Assembly: GCA_033961575.1 (NCBI GenBank)
Contig: CM066732.1
Location: 107,758,687-107,822,686 of the forward strand
Source of the DNA: Aselliscus stoliczkanus
Taxonomy: Eukaryota; Chordata; Mammalia; Chiroptera; Hipposideridae
Direction of reading: 5' to 3'
Length of the DNA: 64,000 nucleotides
Part shown: positions 12,911-25,447 of the stretch, one piece after another
Numbering within the stretch: the first letter of the stretch is position 1
Layout: each line of letters opens with the position of its first letter
Made by a program: the position numbers and the translations under genes
Notes under the pieces: model-generated
Seen by the model: the letters and a program-made list of their open reading frames with translations, nothing else
Database searches by the model: none
Told to the model about the DNA's origin: nothing

Positions 12911-13825
12911 TGATTGACTCAAGCCTATAAAATTGATAATGTGTATCAATCACATACATTTATTTCCTCACTCTCCTAAAACCCTGCTAAAATGAGGGCA
13001 AAGAAAATACACATTTTCACTCATAAAGACAAAGAAAACACCAAAGCAGACTACTTGTCAAAGAGATTTCAACAAATTTTTAGATGGATAGTGGCTGAGG
13101 GAGTGAAAATTTACTTCACAGCGTGGAACAACACGTTAACAACAAAACATCTGAGTGTGGAATGCAAGAGAATCAATTTGCCCAGGGAACCTAAGAGATC
13201 CGGTATTTGGAGGAATTCAGTAAACTACCCAATTAATAAAAGGTAAAAATGAAGCACAAGGATTGCTGAGATATCCAAGAACTCTTTCTACAACTCACAC
13301 AACAGATGACTATAGTTCACCCTACCACAGAGGCTAAGACAATTTAAGTTTGTGAACACCAGGAACAGCAAAGGGCAGGCAGGCATGAGGTACTGAGAGA
13401 AAACAAAAAAGTTAGTAAAAGTCCATAAACTGAAAGGGGACCCACAGTCCCTCTTCCTGACTGGCTCCCAGAATGCCAGCAGTTAAAGGAATCACTTTTC
13501 ATCACACCATCCTTAACTGTAATCTAGATTTCCTCTTTGGAAAAAATTACCAGCCTCAAGCAAAAGATTTCCAATAATGACTTTGACAGCATCCTCCCCA
13601 CCAAAGGATCAGTCAGGTGAGCACCTATGTGATTTTCCTGTGTTTAAGTCTGCACAACTCTCACGTAGTCTATGCAGGTTGTACAGTGCTACTAATCTAT
13701 TTCTTCACTTACCTTATGTCTGATTGTTCTATCCATTATTATTAGTTGGGCACCAAAGTCTGCAACTATTATTGTAAAACAGTATATTTTTCCCTTCAAT
13801 TCTGCCAGTTTTTGCTTCATATATA

Positions 13826-14503
13826 CAGAGGGTGCCAAAAAAAATGTATACACATTTTACGAAAGGAAAACTGTATTAAAATTGTAATACCCAAAATATG
13901 CCAATAACAAAGTCATGTGTACAAGGACTGACAAATTAAATTCACAAATTCATCCTAGAAAAAGTGCTACACACCTCATTGCTGAATATCACTACGGTCA
14001 CCTTCAAAGTATACTCCTTGAGAAGCTATGCCAGAACCTAGTCCACCCTTGAAAGCAATTTTGGAACTTTTTCTGGAATGGCCATCAGGGCTGTCATCAT
14101 ACTACCCTTGATGTCCTGAATGTCATCAAAATATCTTCTTTTCAGTATTTCCTTTATCTTCAGATAAGGAAAGAAGTCATTGGGGGCCAGATCAGGTGAG
14201 TAGAGAGGGTGTTCCAATACACTTATTTGTTATCTGGCTAAAATCTCCCTCACAGACAGTGCCGTGTGAGCTGGTGCATTGTCGTTATGCAAGAGCCATC
14301 AATTACTGGCAAAAAGTTCAGGTCGTCTAACTTTTTCATGCAGCCTTTTCAGCTCTTCCAAACAGTAAACTTGGTTAACTATTTGTCCAGATGTTGCAAA
14401 TTCATAATGAATAATCCCTCTGAAGTCAAAAAAGGTTAGCAACATTGTTGCAATAAGTTCGGGAACTTAATTGTCATACCTCATTTTTTTGGGACACCCC
14501 TGG
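13826..14503 (-). mobile_element. Mariner-type element interrupted by a second mariner
   Basis: Outer ends CAGAGGGTGCCAAAAAAAAT (left) and, on the other strand, CCAGGGGTGTCCCAAAAAAA (right), each next to TA, as expected for a Tc1/mariner family element. Only about 90 bp of the left arm and 20 bp of the right arm remain around the inner element. Confidence 0.7.
13922..14483 (-). mobile_element. Inner mariner with transposase remnant
   Basis: TIRs of the form CGAGG..TGACAATTAAGTTC (diverged left copy CAAGGACTGACAAATTAAAT). The minus strand carries mariner transposase text including HNDNAPAHTALSVREIL and YSPDLAPNDFF, where the D residues belong to the catalytic DDD set. It is deleted and mutated, with no full ORF. 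Confidence 0.8.
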
Positions 14504-16020
14504 TATTAGTGGTTTGTCATTAGGTGCATGTTTATAATTGTATCTTCTTGTTGTACTGAACCTTTTATTAATGAATAATGTCTTTTTATTTTCTCTTGTA
14601 AACTTTCTTTGATTTAATGTCTTGGTCTGATGTTAGGAAAGCCAACCCTGTTCTTTTGGTTACTATTTGCAAAGAATATCTTTTTCAGTCCTTCACTTTC
14701 AACTTTTGTCTTTGCATCTCAAATGAGTCTCCTGTAGTCAGCATGTAGTTGGATCATGTGTTTTTTACCCATTCTTACAACTTCTGTCTTTTGAAAATTT
14801 TAATCCATTACATTTAAATTAATGATTGATAAGAAGGACTTACTTCTGTCATTGTGCTATTTGTTTTTTATCTGCCTTATACTATTTTGACCCTAATTTT
14901 CTGGATTACTGAATTTAGTTGATTATTTTTATAGTAAAATGTTTAAATTACTTTCTCATTTGCCTTTCTGTATATTCTATAGCTATTTTCTTTATAGTTA
15001 CCCTGGGGATTACATTTAACATCCTAAAGTTGTAACACTCCAATTTGAACTTATACTTCAATAACTTAGTTTAATTTCAATAACATACAAAAACTATGCT
15101 CCTTTACAGTTCTACCTCCACCCCTTTAAACTGCTGTCACAAAATGACAACTTTATACACTGTGTGCCTCAAAACATAGACTAATAATTATTTTAAATGC
15201 ATTAGTCTCCTAAATTATGTAGAAAACATCTGGAGTTACAAATTAAAGTTACAGTAAAACTAGCTTTTATACTAATTTTTCCTTTAAATGTATTTGAATC
15301 TTATGTAGAAAACAAAAAGTATAGTTATAAACCATTATTACAATATTAACTTTTATAATTGCCTATGTATTTAACCTTTATTGAAATCTTTATTTTTCCC
15401 TACAGTTTTGAGTTACCATGTAGTGTCCTTTCATTCAACTTACAACTTCTCCATTGAGCATTTCTTGCAGGGCAGGTCTAGTGATCAAACTCCCTCAGGT
15501 TTTATGTGAGACTGTCTTAATTTCTCCCTCATTTTTGAAGTAGGGTCTTGCCAGACATAGGATTCTTGATTAAAGTTTTTATCACTCTGAATATATTGGC
15601 CCACTGCCTTTTGACCTCCAAAGTTTCTGATGAGAAATCTGCTGAAAATCTTATTTAGGATCCCTTGATTCACTTCTCTCAGTGCTTTCAAGTTTCTTAA
15701 TCTTTTAGAAGTTTGATTCTGTGTCTCAGTGTTCGTCTCTTGAAATCATCTTATTGAAGATAATTGTGCTTCTTTGATGTTTTCATTCTTTCATCAAATT
15801 TGGGAGTTTCAGCCATTTCTTCAAATATCCTATAAGCTCAATTTTTTCTCCTTTCTTTCAGAGACTCCCACAATTGGTCTGCTTAATGGTGTCCCACAGC
15901 TCCCTTAGTCTCTGTTCCTAGTTCTCTAATCTGTTTTGTTCCTCAAACTCAATAATTTCCATTATCCTATCTTCAAGTTCACTGAGTCTTTCTTCTTCTG
16001 CTCAGTTATCTTTGCACTCT

Positions 16021-16124
16021 TTTTTTTTTTGAGGGCAGTGTCACTGGCCCTCATATGTGGGACCTGAACCAGGGCCGCTGGCTTCCCAAGCCAGCACTTA
16101 ACCACTGCGCCACTTGGCCAGCCC
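16021..16124 (-). mobile_element. Short tRNA-derived SINE
   Basis: Minus-strand copy of the GGGCCGGCC-headed unit with a T-run at its left. Flanks carry TTATCTTTG-type duplications (about 16006-16016 and 16131-16140). Inserted in an older LINE-1-like region. Confidence 0.92.
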
Positions 16125-16314
16125 CTCAAATTTATCTTTGAATCCTCCTGTTTTCATTTTCAGTTACTGTATTTTTCAGCTCCAGGATTTTGTTTTGGTT
16201 TCTTTTTAGGTTTCCTCTTTATTAAGATTTCGATTTTGTCCACATATTGTTTTTTTGATAATCCCCATGTATTCCTTCAGTTCTTTGGGTACTTTTTTTA
16301 AGACAGCTGTTTTA

Positions 16315-16760
16315 GGGGCTGGCTGAGTGGCGCGCTGGTTAAGAGCTGGCTTGGGACGCCAGCTCTGAGCAGCAGGGCCCTGGTTCGGATTCCAAACGAG
16401 GGCCAGTTACATGCCCTCTACAGCTAAGATGGTGAACAACAGCTCCACCTGGAGCTGGGCTGCTGTGAGTCCCCGGGACGGCATAGCTGCAGCCCCTGCT
16501 GCAGTGGGCTGCCATAGGCTACAGTGAGTGGCCGGCAGCCGGCGTGAGCTGCCAATAGCCACTGTGAACGGCCATCCAGAGGCCGGCGACTGATCTGCCT
16601 CATCTGGGAAGAGCGCAATGATGATACTAACATGGGCCAGTGAATCAATGTCCTCCACAACTAGACTGAAGAACAAAAGGACAGAAACTTGTATGTTCCC
16701 CTTCCCTGGTTCCCCAAAACTGTTCCCCTCCCCCAATTCCCCAAATCTTAAAAAAAAAAG
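16315..16760 (+). mobile_element. Long composite SINE (head plus ~330-bp body)
   Basis: Head like the short SINE (GGGGCTGGCTGAGTGGCGCG) followed by GCCCTCTACAGC and a body with repeated GCTGCNNTGAG / GGCCGGCAGCCGGC text, ending in a CCCCAA-rich stretch and A-run. The target duplication AGCTGTTTTA is at 16305-16314 and 16761-16770. Confidence 0.92.
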
Positions 16761-16912
16761 AGCTGTTTTAATGTCTTTGTCTAGGATAGCTACCATTAGG
16801 CCTTTTTCAGGAACAGTTTCTGTTCATTTGTTTTCCCTTTGAATGGACCATACTTGTCTGTTTGTATGCCTTGTGATTTTTTTATTGCACACTGGACATT
16901 TGAATTTAATAC

Positions 16913-17065
16913 AGTAATATCTTGGCTTGTGAGCATAATTTGTTCCAGAAACAAACAACTTGTATTGCAAGACATCACTCGTTTACCAAGTTAAAATGTA
17001 TTAGAAATGTTAGCTCGTCTTGCAGAATACTCGCAAACCAAGTTACTTGCAATCCAAGGTTTTAC
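16913..17065. mobile_element. Palindromic MITE-like repeat
   Basis: Ends are inverted copies: AGTAATATCTTGGCTTGTGA on the left, AGTAAAACCTTGGATTGCAA on the other strand from the right. Internal pieces (CTTGTATTGCAAGAC, GTCTTGCAGAATACTCGCAA) repeat the theme. No ORF. Family not named. Confidence 0.55.
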
Positions 17066-18044
17066 TCTAATGGGTACCTCTGGGAATCAGATTCTCCTTC
17101 TCCAGCATTTGCTGTTCTTGTTCTTGTTTGTTTGTTTTTTACTATTATAGGCTGTCTCTATTTATAGGATCAGGCTGAGGTGTAAACTTAAGGTCTTCAC
17201 AGGTTTTCTCTAAGCCTTTCGCTGGGCATACACAATCACTTTCTAATTTTACTCATACAGGCAGCTGTTTCTGAATGTCCTAATCTTTAATGTCTGGCTC
17301 CTGAAAGGGGAACAAGCAAAACATAAAGGGGGTGGGGGGAGCACTGTTTCTTTAAATCCCCTGGAAGTCACACCACCTGGAGGGGGAGGAGCTTACAAGA
17401 ATGTGGGGAGGTACAACAATGGCTGTCTACCTCTTTGTCTGCAACTCTGTGATAAGAAGCAATAATCAGTGATAAGAGCACAGGTTCCCAATATTTGCAG
17501 GACAGGCAGTGGGCACCTTCCACTATACTAAGTGTTTCAATTGACCAAAATTAACTTTAATTTACCACTGTCTACCTCTTTCTCTGCAAGTTGAAAGCCT
17601 TTAGCGGATTCCTTAGCATTCTAACAGTTACATGAGACAGATTCTGCTAGTGCAACTGTTGTCTAGGTGAGGAGACAGATTCCTGGTGCTGCGTAATCTG
17701 CCATTTTCCCATCCTAGGGAAAGGATGCTACCCAGAAAGTAGTTGAATAACTGAAAAGTGTATTGAAATTCACAACAGTAGCTTAAGTTCAAACATTTTA
17801 TTTCTACCAAAACCAGAATTTATTATCACTTTACTTTCCTGGCTTTAATGGAACCAAACACACGAATATTTTCAAGATCTAATTCTCCTTTATCTTGTTT
17901 TCAGTTTTAAGTAATTTTAAATTAACTTCAGCTATTGAAACTTCTTTTGCAGGATGCTACTGTGGCTGGTATTTTAAATTTTGAATAGCACTTTGTTAAT
18001 CAGTTTTAGAAGACCCAAACATAATGACTATTTGATATTACAAT

Positions 18045-18330
18045 TTATTGATATTGTATATATATGTAATTCAATTTTTAACAATTTCAATTCTTCCAAT
18101 CCATGAGCATGGAATATCTTTCCATTTATGTCTTCTTCAATTTCTTTCATTAATGCCTTATAGGTTTAGTGTATAGATTTTTCACATCCTTGATTAAATT
18201 TATTTGTAGGTATTTTATTCTCTTCGATGCAATTGTAAATGGGATGGCTTTCTTCATTTCTCTTCCTATTAGTTCATTATTAATGTATAGAAATACAAGA
18301 TTTTTATACGCAGGTTTTTATTTTTAAAAT
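18045..18330 (-). mobile_element. LINE-1 ORF2 fragment, antisense
   Basis: Contains text typical of the reverse complement of LINE-1 ORF2 (CATGAGCATGGAATATCTTT, TTTGTAGGTATTTTATTCTC, GCAATTGTAAATGGGATGGC). It is truncated at both ends and non-coding. Confidence 0.65.
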
Positions 18331-18339
18331 ACTTCCATT

Positions 18340-18445
18340 TTTTTTTTTTTTGAGGGCAGTGTCACTGGCCCTCATATGTGGGACCCAAACCGGGGCCGCT
18401 GGCTTCCGAAGCCAGTGCTTAACCACTATACCACTCGGCCGGCCC
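18340..18445 (-). mobile_element. Short tRNA-derived SINE
   Basis: Minus-strand copy. The duplication AAAATACTTCCATTTT / AAAATACTTCTATTTT flanks it with one mismatch. Confidence 0.93.
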
Positions 18446-20006
18446 AAAATACTTCTATTTTTTAAAAACATCATGATGAAATATGGAATTTTATGACCAC
18501 ATATTCTGAGCAAATTTTTTCAATCTTTGAAACCATTTTTTATGTTTCAAATATTTGACTCTATTGTATTATTACTTTAAAGTATGCATGGGAAACAAAA
18601 TAAAAACAAGGATTCCTCAGAATAAATGAGCTAGTCACAAAGTCAACTCACCATTAGACCATTTTAAAGACACATCTTTTGAAAATCTTTGCCCATCATG
18701 TGAACCAGACATTCTAGAATCTATATTTTGCTCTTTGATGGGCCCATGCTCCATTAAAATCATTTTTATTTTATCAGAAATAGGTGGCCACGATAAAAAA
18801 AATTATTAAAATTTATTTCAAGTGGCACCTATTTGCTTGCTCATGCTTATGTTCAGTAGCTTCTGAAGTTTCTAATTTCATTTTCTCTGTTTTTTTTTTC
18901 CAATATGAATTTTCTAATTTCATTTTCTTTATTTTTTTCTCACAATTAGAAGAAAATTCTTTATTTAACTCTGAATTTTATGGTAATTCTAATAATGTCA
19001 GCTGGAGACCATCACTTTAATGGCTGGAATATTGTGTTTTTCTAGCCAAATCTGTTACTGTCCCATATAATTTGATCAATTTCTGCATGCAGTTTTCTTC
19101 TTCTGAAAAAGGCACCAGTTGGCTTTTTAGGTACCATATTTGTTTTTAAGGATTTTTATTATAAATTTTAAATATATTTATTTTTAATTACTACATTTAA
19201 ATAAAAGGAACATTTAGTTACTTTATCAGTTAACATAATTCATATAAATTATAATGTTTAACAAATAGATGTACATAAACATTTGATTGTAAAATACAAA
19301 AATCAATAATTACAACCAATAAAAAACTACATACCAGGTTTCCAGACAAATTTAGTAAACTAGTGAAAAAAATGTTTTTAATATAAAGAAGTGAAAAACA
19401 GTAAACTGTAACTGTTTTAAGTGAAGAAAGTAAGAATTTCCCGGTAAAAACACTTTTTCAGAAAATTTTGACATCTGATCAAATTTCACTTGTGAAAGGT
19501 CAAATCTATTAATACATTAAGTGGTATTATTTACCTCAGTGCTCTTAAAATATTGTAAATATCACACAAACGTGTATATATAATTAAATAAAATTTTCTG
19601 TTTTATTTAACAGTGCTATGAATTACAGCTACAAACAACAAACACAATTTGTCAGCTTCCCTCATGACTGAACAAGGAACAACAGAAGAAATGGCAAGTG
19701 AGAGATTTACCTTGTTGTGCCTGCAACCACTATGTGCATGAGTCTTAGAGCCATACAAGCACAGGGCTGGATCCTGTCTTTTGTTAAGAGTTTGATATTG
19801 TGTTTTTCATGGATTATTTTGCATTAATTTTGGTTGTTTAAAATAGTGAATAAAAATATTTAATCGATTACTGAATTTTTGGAGTCCCCTTAAATTTTGT
19901 AGCAGAGGTATGGATTCACTTGCCTCACTCTAATTCCTTCCTTGGCTGGGATGCTGGTGGTAGGGGACAAAGGAAAACAGAGATGGTGCTTCAAAGAAGT
20001 AAATTC

Positions 20007-20119
20007 TTTTTTTTTTTTTTTTCTTTGAGGGCAGTGTCACTGGCCCCCATATGTGGGACGCGAACCGGGGCCGCTGGCCTCCCAAGCCAGCACCTAACCA
20101 CTGCGCCACTTGCCGGCCC
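20007..20119 (-). mobile_element. Short tRNA-derived SINE
   Basis: Minus-strand copy with a T-run; AAGTAAATTCTT duplicated on both sides (about 19997 and 20125). Confidence 0.93.
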
Positions 20120-20455
20120 CAAATAAGTAAATTCTTAATTATCATAAGTTAGTCACAGCATCAAGAAAGTGACAAATCAAGAAAATACAATATGGTTATA
20201 TTATTTAGAAATACAGAAATAATTTCTAGATCAAACTGCGAAAAAAGTTGAAAATGGCTGCCTCTAAGGAGTTAGATGGAAAAGGGCAGGGCAGATGAAT
20301 CACTGTTTTTATGATAATCATTCTAGCACAACTATTTAACTTTTAATTTGATGGAAAAAAAAGTAATTTTACCAATTCTGAAACTCTTGAGTGTCTGAAA
20401 AAGATACAAAGCAAATGCAAAAAAACCATAAAAAACAAAATCTTAGAAATATTTA

Positions 20456-20565
20456 TTTATTTATTTTTTTGGAGGGCAGTGTCACTGGCCCTCATATGTG
20501 GGACCCAAACCGGGGTCGCTGGCTTCCCAAGTGAGCACTTAACCACTGCGCCACTCGGCCGGACC
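20456..20565 (-). mobile_element. Short tRNA-derived SINE
   Basis: Minus-strand copy; a perfect duplication of AAAATCTTAGAAATATTT begins at 20437 and at 20566. Confidence 0.94.
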
Positions 20566-21699
20566 AAAATCTTAGAAATATTTTACGGAGAATCAAACTC
20601 ATATAGTCTTACAGAAATAGAGATTACAGCCAGTTTGCCATTTCATTAATGAAATAATAAGACACCTCTATCCTGCATATTTACATGTATGTTTGAATTG
20701 AGAGACAAATATTAAGAAAATGAAAGGAAAACATCATAAAGTCACCCTGCAGGGATTCTTTTGTGTACCTAATATACCTGATATACTTGGAATACGGTAG
20801 TTATCCTTATAGGATTACGATTCTTTTATGTCTAATGGTGCTACTAGATTCTGACCACCTCGAGGGTAGGGAAGTGATGTTATTCATCTTCGTTTCTCAC
20901 TACGAAGATTCCTGGAACACACTATCAAGTATTCCTTAACAGCTAAGGAAGGAAGCAAGGAAAGAGAATCTGTATCTACCTTCTCTCTCACCTCCTGCTT
21001 AGTTATAATGAAACTAACCAGAAAACTGTAGTGGAAGAGTCATAGTATATAGAGTTAGGAAATAAAAGAAGTGCAATGATGCAGTTTATAGAATATACAC
21101 AGTAGCAGAAGAGAGGCTATTTTAGAAGCCACTGTATAATATGAACTCCAAATACAATCTAGCATATGAAAGAAATTAACTTTCAAAGAAGAAATGGAAA
21201 ATTATACATGAATTATATAGTATTGGTGCATGACAACACTGATTCTACTATAATGCATCTGATAAAGGTCTTAAAGATTAGCTCAAACTATCCACCTTAT
21301 CACATATGTACTTAAATACCTGGATCTATTCAAGGGACTATCCACATCATATATATATACACACATACTTGAAAGAAATAACTGACCAAGAATGTTCGAT
21401 ATGGCCCTCATTCAATATGGCTTCCTTTAACTCTACCTATGGCCTACTAAATTTTTAGCCCAAGCTGTTTTTCTTTTAACAAAAAATAAACTTAAGAAAT
21501 GTGTTTTATGTATGAAATGGTTGATTACACTTGACACAGAAGAAAGAGGGCAATAAAAGGAAAGTATGAGTTTGATGATTTATTCTAGTCGAGTATGAAT
21601 GCCTCAGGAAACAATCAATGGGTGATGTTATGAAATTATGGATTCATAAATTTTCTTAATGTTCATGGCTTTACATATTTGGAAAAAAAAGAGAGGCAA

Positions 21700-23480
21700 A
21701 CCCTGTCATGCCCAGGGAGGGCATAGGGACTGATTATGGCTGGGAGATGGAAGAAAAAAATCCTATTTTCAAGACCCAGGAACACAGAGACATCTTAAGA
21801 GATAACCCAAAACAACAGAGAACATCACCCCACTCCCTACCAACCCCCACCAGGCTAGCTAGCAAACATCAGATAATAACCAACAGCACTACTCAGCATA
21901 GAAACAGGCACCCTTTGGGGCTCAGTCTCACAGGGAAAGACTAAAGTTGAGTGTGGAGTAAGGACATTAAGAGAAAAACCTCCAGCAATGTAACTCCCAT
22001 GCCAAACACAAATACTAGAGGAATTGAACCTGGTGGTACACTGAGGGTAACCATAGCTACAAGAAAGTAAAAATCCAGGTTCAACTCACTACTACGTGGA
22101 CCCACACTAATGACCTAACATAAGAAAAGGAATGCCCACTTTCAGATATAAATACCTTTATATCAGTCATACATATAATGTCTCACTTTCACACAAACAT
22201 TATACAACAGACACAAAAGCAGGGGGGAAAATACACGATCAGGAGACAAAGCGATCAGCAGAACCAGACTCGGAGATGACCCAGGTGTTGGAACCAACAG
22301 GTAGAAAACTTTAAATTACTGTAATATGTTAAATGCTTTGGTAGAAAAAGGAGAACATGCATGACCAGAATGGGAATTTTAGCAGAGAGCCAGAAACTAT
22401 AAGAATCAATGCAAATGCTAGAAAAACAAACAAACAAACTAACCACAATGATAGAGATGAAAAATGCCTTTGATGGGCTCATCAGTAGACTTGACACAAC
22501 TGAAAAATAAATCAGTAAAACTGAAGACAGGTCAATAGGTCAACAGACAGAAATTATCCAAATTAAACACACACACACACACACAAAACAGTACATGTCA
22601 GGTATGAAGTGGGGAATGAAAACCAGAACAGGGCATCTAACAACAGGGACAACAACAAATGATATAATACATGTGAAATTGGAATCCCGAAGACACAGAA
22701 AAACTCAGAAAACACCAATCAAGATAAATACAAAAAATAAACAGATAAACAAATGACCTATTAGACATATGTTCAAAATAATGAGGACTAAAGACAAAAT
22801 AAAGGTAAAATCTTGAAGGCAATCAAAGAAAAATGACACATTACACAGATACATAGAAACAAAGATAAAAATTACAGTTAAGACATCTTGTCATAAAATA
22901 TGCAAGCCAAGACACAATGAAAAGACTTCTTTAAACTGCTGAAAGAAAAACAAAGCTGTCAATCCAGAGTTCTATACTTACCAAAAATATCTTTCAAATA
23001 TGATTAAAAAAAAATTTTTTTTAATGAAAAAAAGCAAGGAAGAATTATCAGTAGATCTGTAACAAGATATATCAAAGGAAGTTTTTTAGGCCAAAGGAAT
23101 GTAATACTAGACAGAAAAGGAGAGCTACACAAAGAAACGAAGAACACTGGAAGTGGTGAAAATGAAGGTAAATGTAAAATTATTTTTAAAAGTTTTTAAT
23201 TGCTCTAAAAAATAATTGACTAAACCAAAAACAGCAACACTCTTCTGTCTTTAAATCTATGTAAAATAAAATGTAGGACAACAACAGAAAAAAGAACACA
23301 AAAACTATCAATATCAGGAATGAAAGAAGATTATCACTGTAGAACCCACATTTAAAAGAATAAAGGAATACTACAATACTACTCTATACACACAAATTCA
23401 ACATCTCAGATAAAGTGTACCAATTCTTCAAAAACCACCAACTACCACAACTCAAGAATAAACGGATAAACAAAATATCC
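21700..23480 (+). mobile_element. Old LINE-1/HAL1-like 5' and ORF1 fragment
   Basis: A-rich plus-strand sequence resembling degraded LINE-1 ORF1: a coiled-coil-like part around 22440-22560, then blocks reminiscent of the ORF1 C-terminus (AATCTTGAAGGCAATCAAAG; GTCAATCCAGAGTTCTATAC). It includes a short (AC)n at 22566-22584. Heavily mutated, boundaries approximate. Confidence 0.5.
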
Positions 23481-23721
23481 TATAGCTATTAAAGAAATTT
23501 ATTTCTAGTTAAAAACCTTTCAAACCAAAGCAACAGCCATTGGGAAGCCTTGGAAGAAGGCTGCTACCTCAGCCTAGGTTTGTTTCACTCATTGACTGTA
23601 TAAGACAGAAATGCTATTCAAAAGATAAATGCTGAACCTGCCTACCTTCATTAAATTCAGAAAGAAACAAGTAATTTTAAAAAATTGACATCAAGAAAGG
23701 AGGTTCTTAAGCAAAATTATT

Positions 23722-23859
23722 ATTAATTATTATTATTAATATTATTATTATTATTATTATTATTTTGAGGGCAGTGTCACTGGCCCTCATATGTGGGACT
23801 AAACCGGGGTCGCTGGCTTCCCAAGCCAGCGCTTACCCACCAAGCCACTCGGCCGGCCC
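23722..23859 (-). mobile_element. Short tRNA-derived SINE with (TTA)n tail
   Basis: Minus-strand copy whose tail has become a (TTA)n microsatellite (about 23722-23765). The duplication GCAAAATTATT is at 23711-23721 and 23860-23870. Confidence 0.93.
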
Positions 23860-24157
23860 GCAAAATTATTTTTAACTTCAGAAATTTCTCATCTAATAGA
23901 CTGCCCAATAAATAACATTTATATGATAAATCTGAGTGTTATATACTCAGTTCCTGTTTAAAACAGCTAAAACATACTTACTATATATCCAAAATAGTTC
24001 TATTTTAAAAATTAGTTAAATCTTTCGACAGCCTAAATTCTCCAAAAAATTAAATCATCTGGAAAGATTAATTTTTCAATGTACCAAAATGTTTGAGATT
24101 TTACTAATTTCAGGATTTTTAAGTCATAAACTAATTTTCATTAAACTAAGTAACAGG

Positions 24158-24280
24158 TTGAGGCCGGCCGAGTGGTGTGTTGGTGTTGGGTAAGAACTGG
24201 CTTGGGACGCCAGCAGCCCCAGTTCAGATCTCACATACACTGCCCTCTAGAAAGAAAAAAAGAAAAAAGAAAATAAAAAA
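24158..24280 (+). mobile_element. Short tRNA-derived SINE, B-box side partly deleted
   Basis: Plus-strand copy, diverged (a duplicated TGTTGGTGTTGG stretch, part of the 3' half missing before CACTGCCCTC). The target duplication TAAACTAAGTAACAGG is at 24142-24157 and 24281-24296. It sits 240 bp from the 24519-24564 exon. Confidence 0.92.
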
Positions 24281-24518
24281 TAAACTAAGTAACAGGCAAG
24301 TGAAATATATGTCTTTGTCAAAACAAAACTACCTTACAATTTTTCTTACGGTTATTTTTATATTGACTGAAAACAAAAAACAAAATCTCAATTCTTTCTT
24401 CCTGATAAGATGCCAGTAATTGTTACTGATGTACACACATTGAATTAAAATGTTTTAAAAATCACACCAACAACAATTTCTAAATGTAGAAAGCTTTAAG
24501 GTATAAAACAAAATTTAC

Positions 24519-24564
24519 CTCAGACACAAGTTCTTGTTTCTTAGTGGGAGCTTCAGTTTTTAGT
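24519..24564 (-). CDS. ZNF280D: ZNF280D exon i: 46-nt exon (LKTEAPTKKQELVSE)
   Basis: Exon of 46 nt with acceptor TTTTCAAG| and donor GAG|GTAAAT. Its first A joins GA from the 37-nt exon to give Glu, followed by LKTEAPTKKQELVSE, and it ends on a codon boundary. The text matches the start of the acidic C-terminal tail of ZNF280D. Spacing is unusual: over 14 kb from the previous exon and 12.7 kb from the next. Confidence 0.9.
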
Positions 24565-25447
24565 CTTGAAAACAAAATAAGTATTGAATATTTTATTTTA
24601 CAATTAAAACAGAAAAACACGAAACAGTTCTTTTGCATGCTTAAAATAAATAAAATGTAAATCTAAACTAATGTACATCTTATACTATATTAGTAAACTA
24701 CCTCTGTAAATTTTTTAAGCGGAAAATAAAATAGAAGAGAATAAACAACAGATCCAGTAAATGTGCAAAATAAATAAACAGACATGTATTTCTTTCTTTT
24801 CTGAAAACAAGAGCACTTAAGAAATGTTTTCTATGCTGAATACAATTTGAAACAAAAGACGTTAACAAGTTAGTAAAACAGTTTCAAAGAAAGAATTACT
24901 CTTTAAAAAACAAAAGCAGGCCATATGGTTAATATATATCAGATGAATCACTATTGACTATTAAAGGACTTAAAAAATGAGAAAAGATGTTTTACCTATT
25001 GTGAATTCATTATAATACCTTTCAATATGTATTACAATTAATTTAGTCTAGGGTTGATAAAATCAGAGAAATAATGTTGGAGGATATATTCTCTTAAAAA
25101 CCTTTATAAGCATAGCTCAAATATTAACTATAGTTTCTTAACTTTTTGATTTTAAAAATATACTAATTGTAACTTATTATATTAGCAAATGCATATACTA
25201 TCTATAAAATCTTTTTAAATAGTTTAATCTAAAAGGTAGCTTCTCCGAAAGATTTTTGTTTTAAAAACTGGTGATGACTAAATACCATTTGCTGATATTA
25301 TATATTAAACTCAATTTTAATCTGCATAATTAGGGTGCCTATTTGATATGAAATGACGTTAATACATTTACATGCTTCATAACATTATGGAGGTTTAATA
25401 CCTATACTTAAGCATTAATACATTTAACATAAGCAACAATTATACTA

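Larger units (their letters stand above)
14505..17720 (-). mobile_element. Old, fragmented LINE-1-like region with SINE insertions
   Basis: T-rich text such as GGCAGGTCTAGTGATCAAAC, TTTCTGATGAGAAATCTGCT and GGTGTCCCACAGCTCCCTTA is familiar from ancient mammalian LINE-1 families. It is interrupted by SINEs at 16021 and 16315 and by a palindromic repeat at 16913. Orientation and boundaries are uncertain. Confidence 0.5.
11772..24518 (-). other. ZNF280D intron, 12.7 kb, repeat-rich
   Basis: Holds a Tigger/MER2-like element (12092-12496), an antisense MIR (12780-12910), nested mariner elements (13826-14503), an old LINE-1 (about 14505-17720) with SINE insertions, a palindromic MITE-like repeat (16913-17065), an antisense LINE-1 scrap (18045-18330), SINEs at 18340, 20007, 20456, 23722 and 24158, and an old sense LINE-1/HAL1-like fragment (about 21700-23480). 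Nothing recognised in 13000-13620, 18550-20000 or 20600-21680 apart from AT-rich sequence. Confidence 0.65.

Noticed and set aside
12992..13246. 84-codon plus-strand frame
   Set aside because: No family resemblance, no splice or promoter support, and it is antisense in an intron; treated as chance or an unrecognised old repeat.
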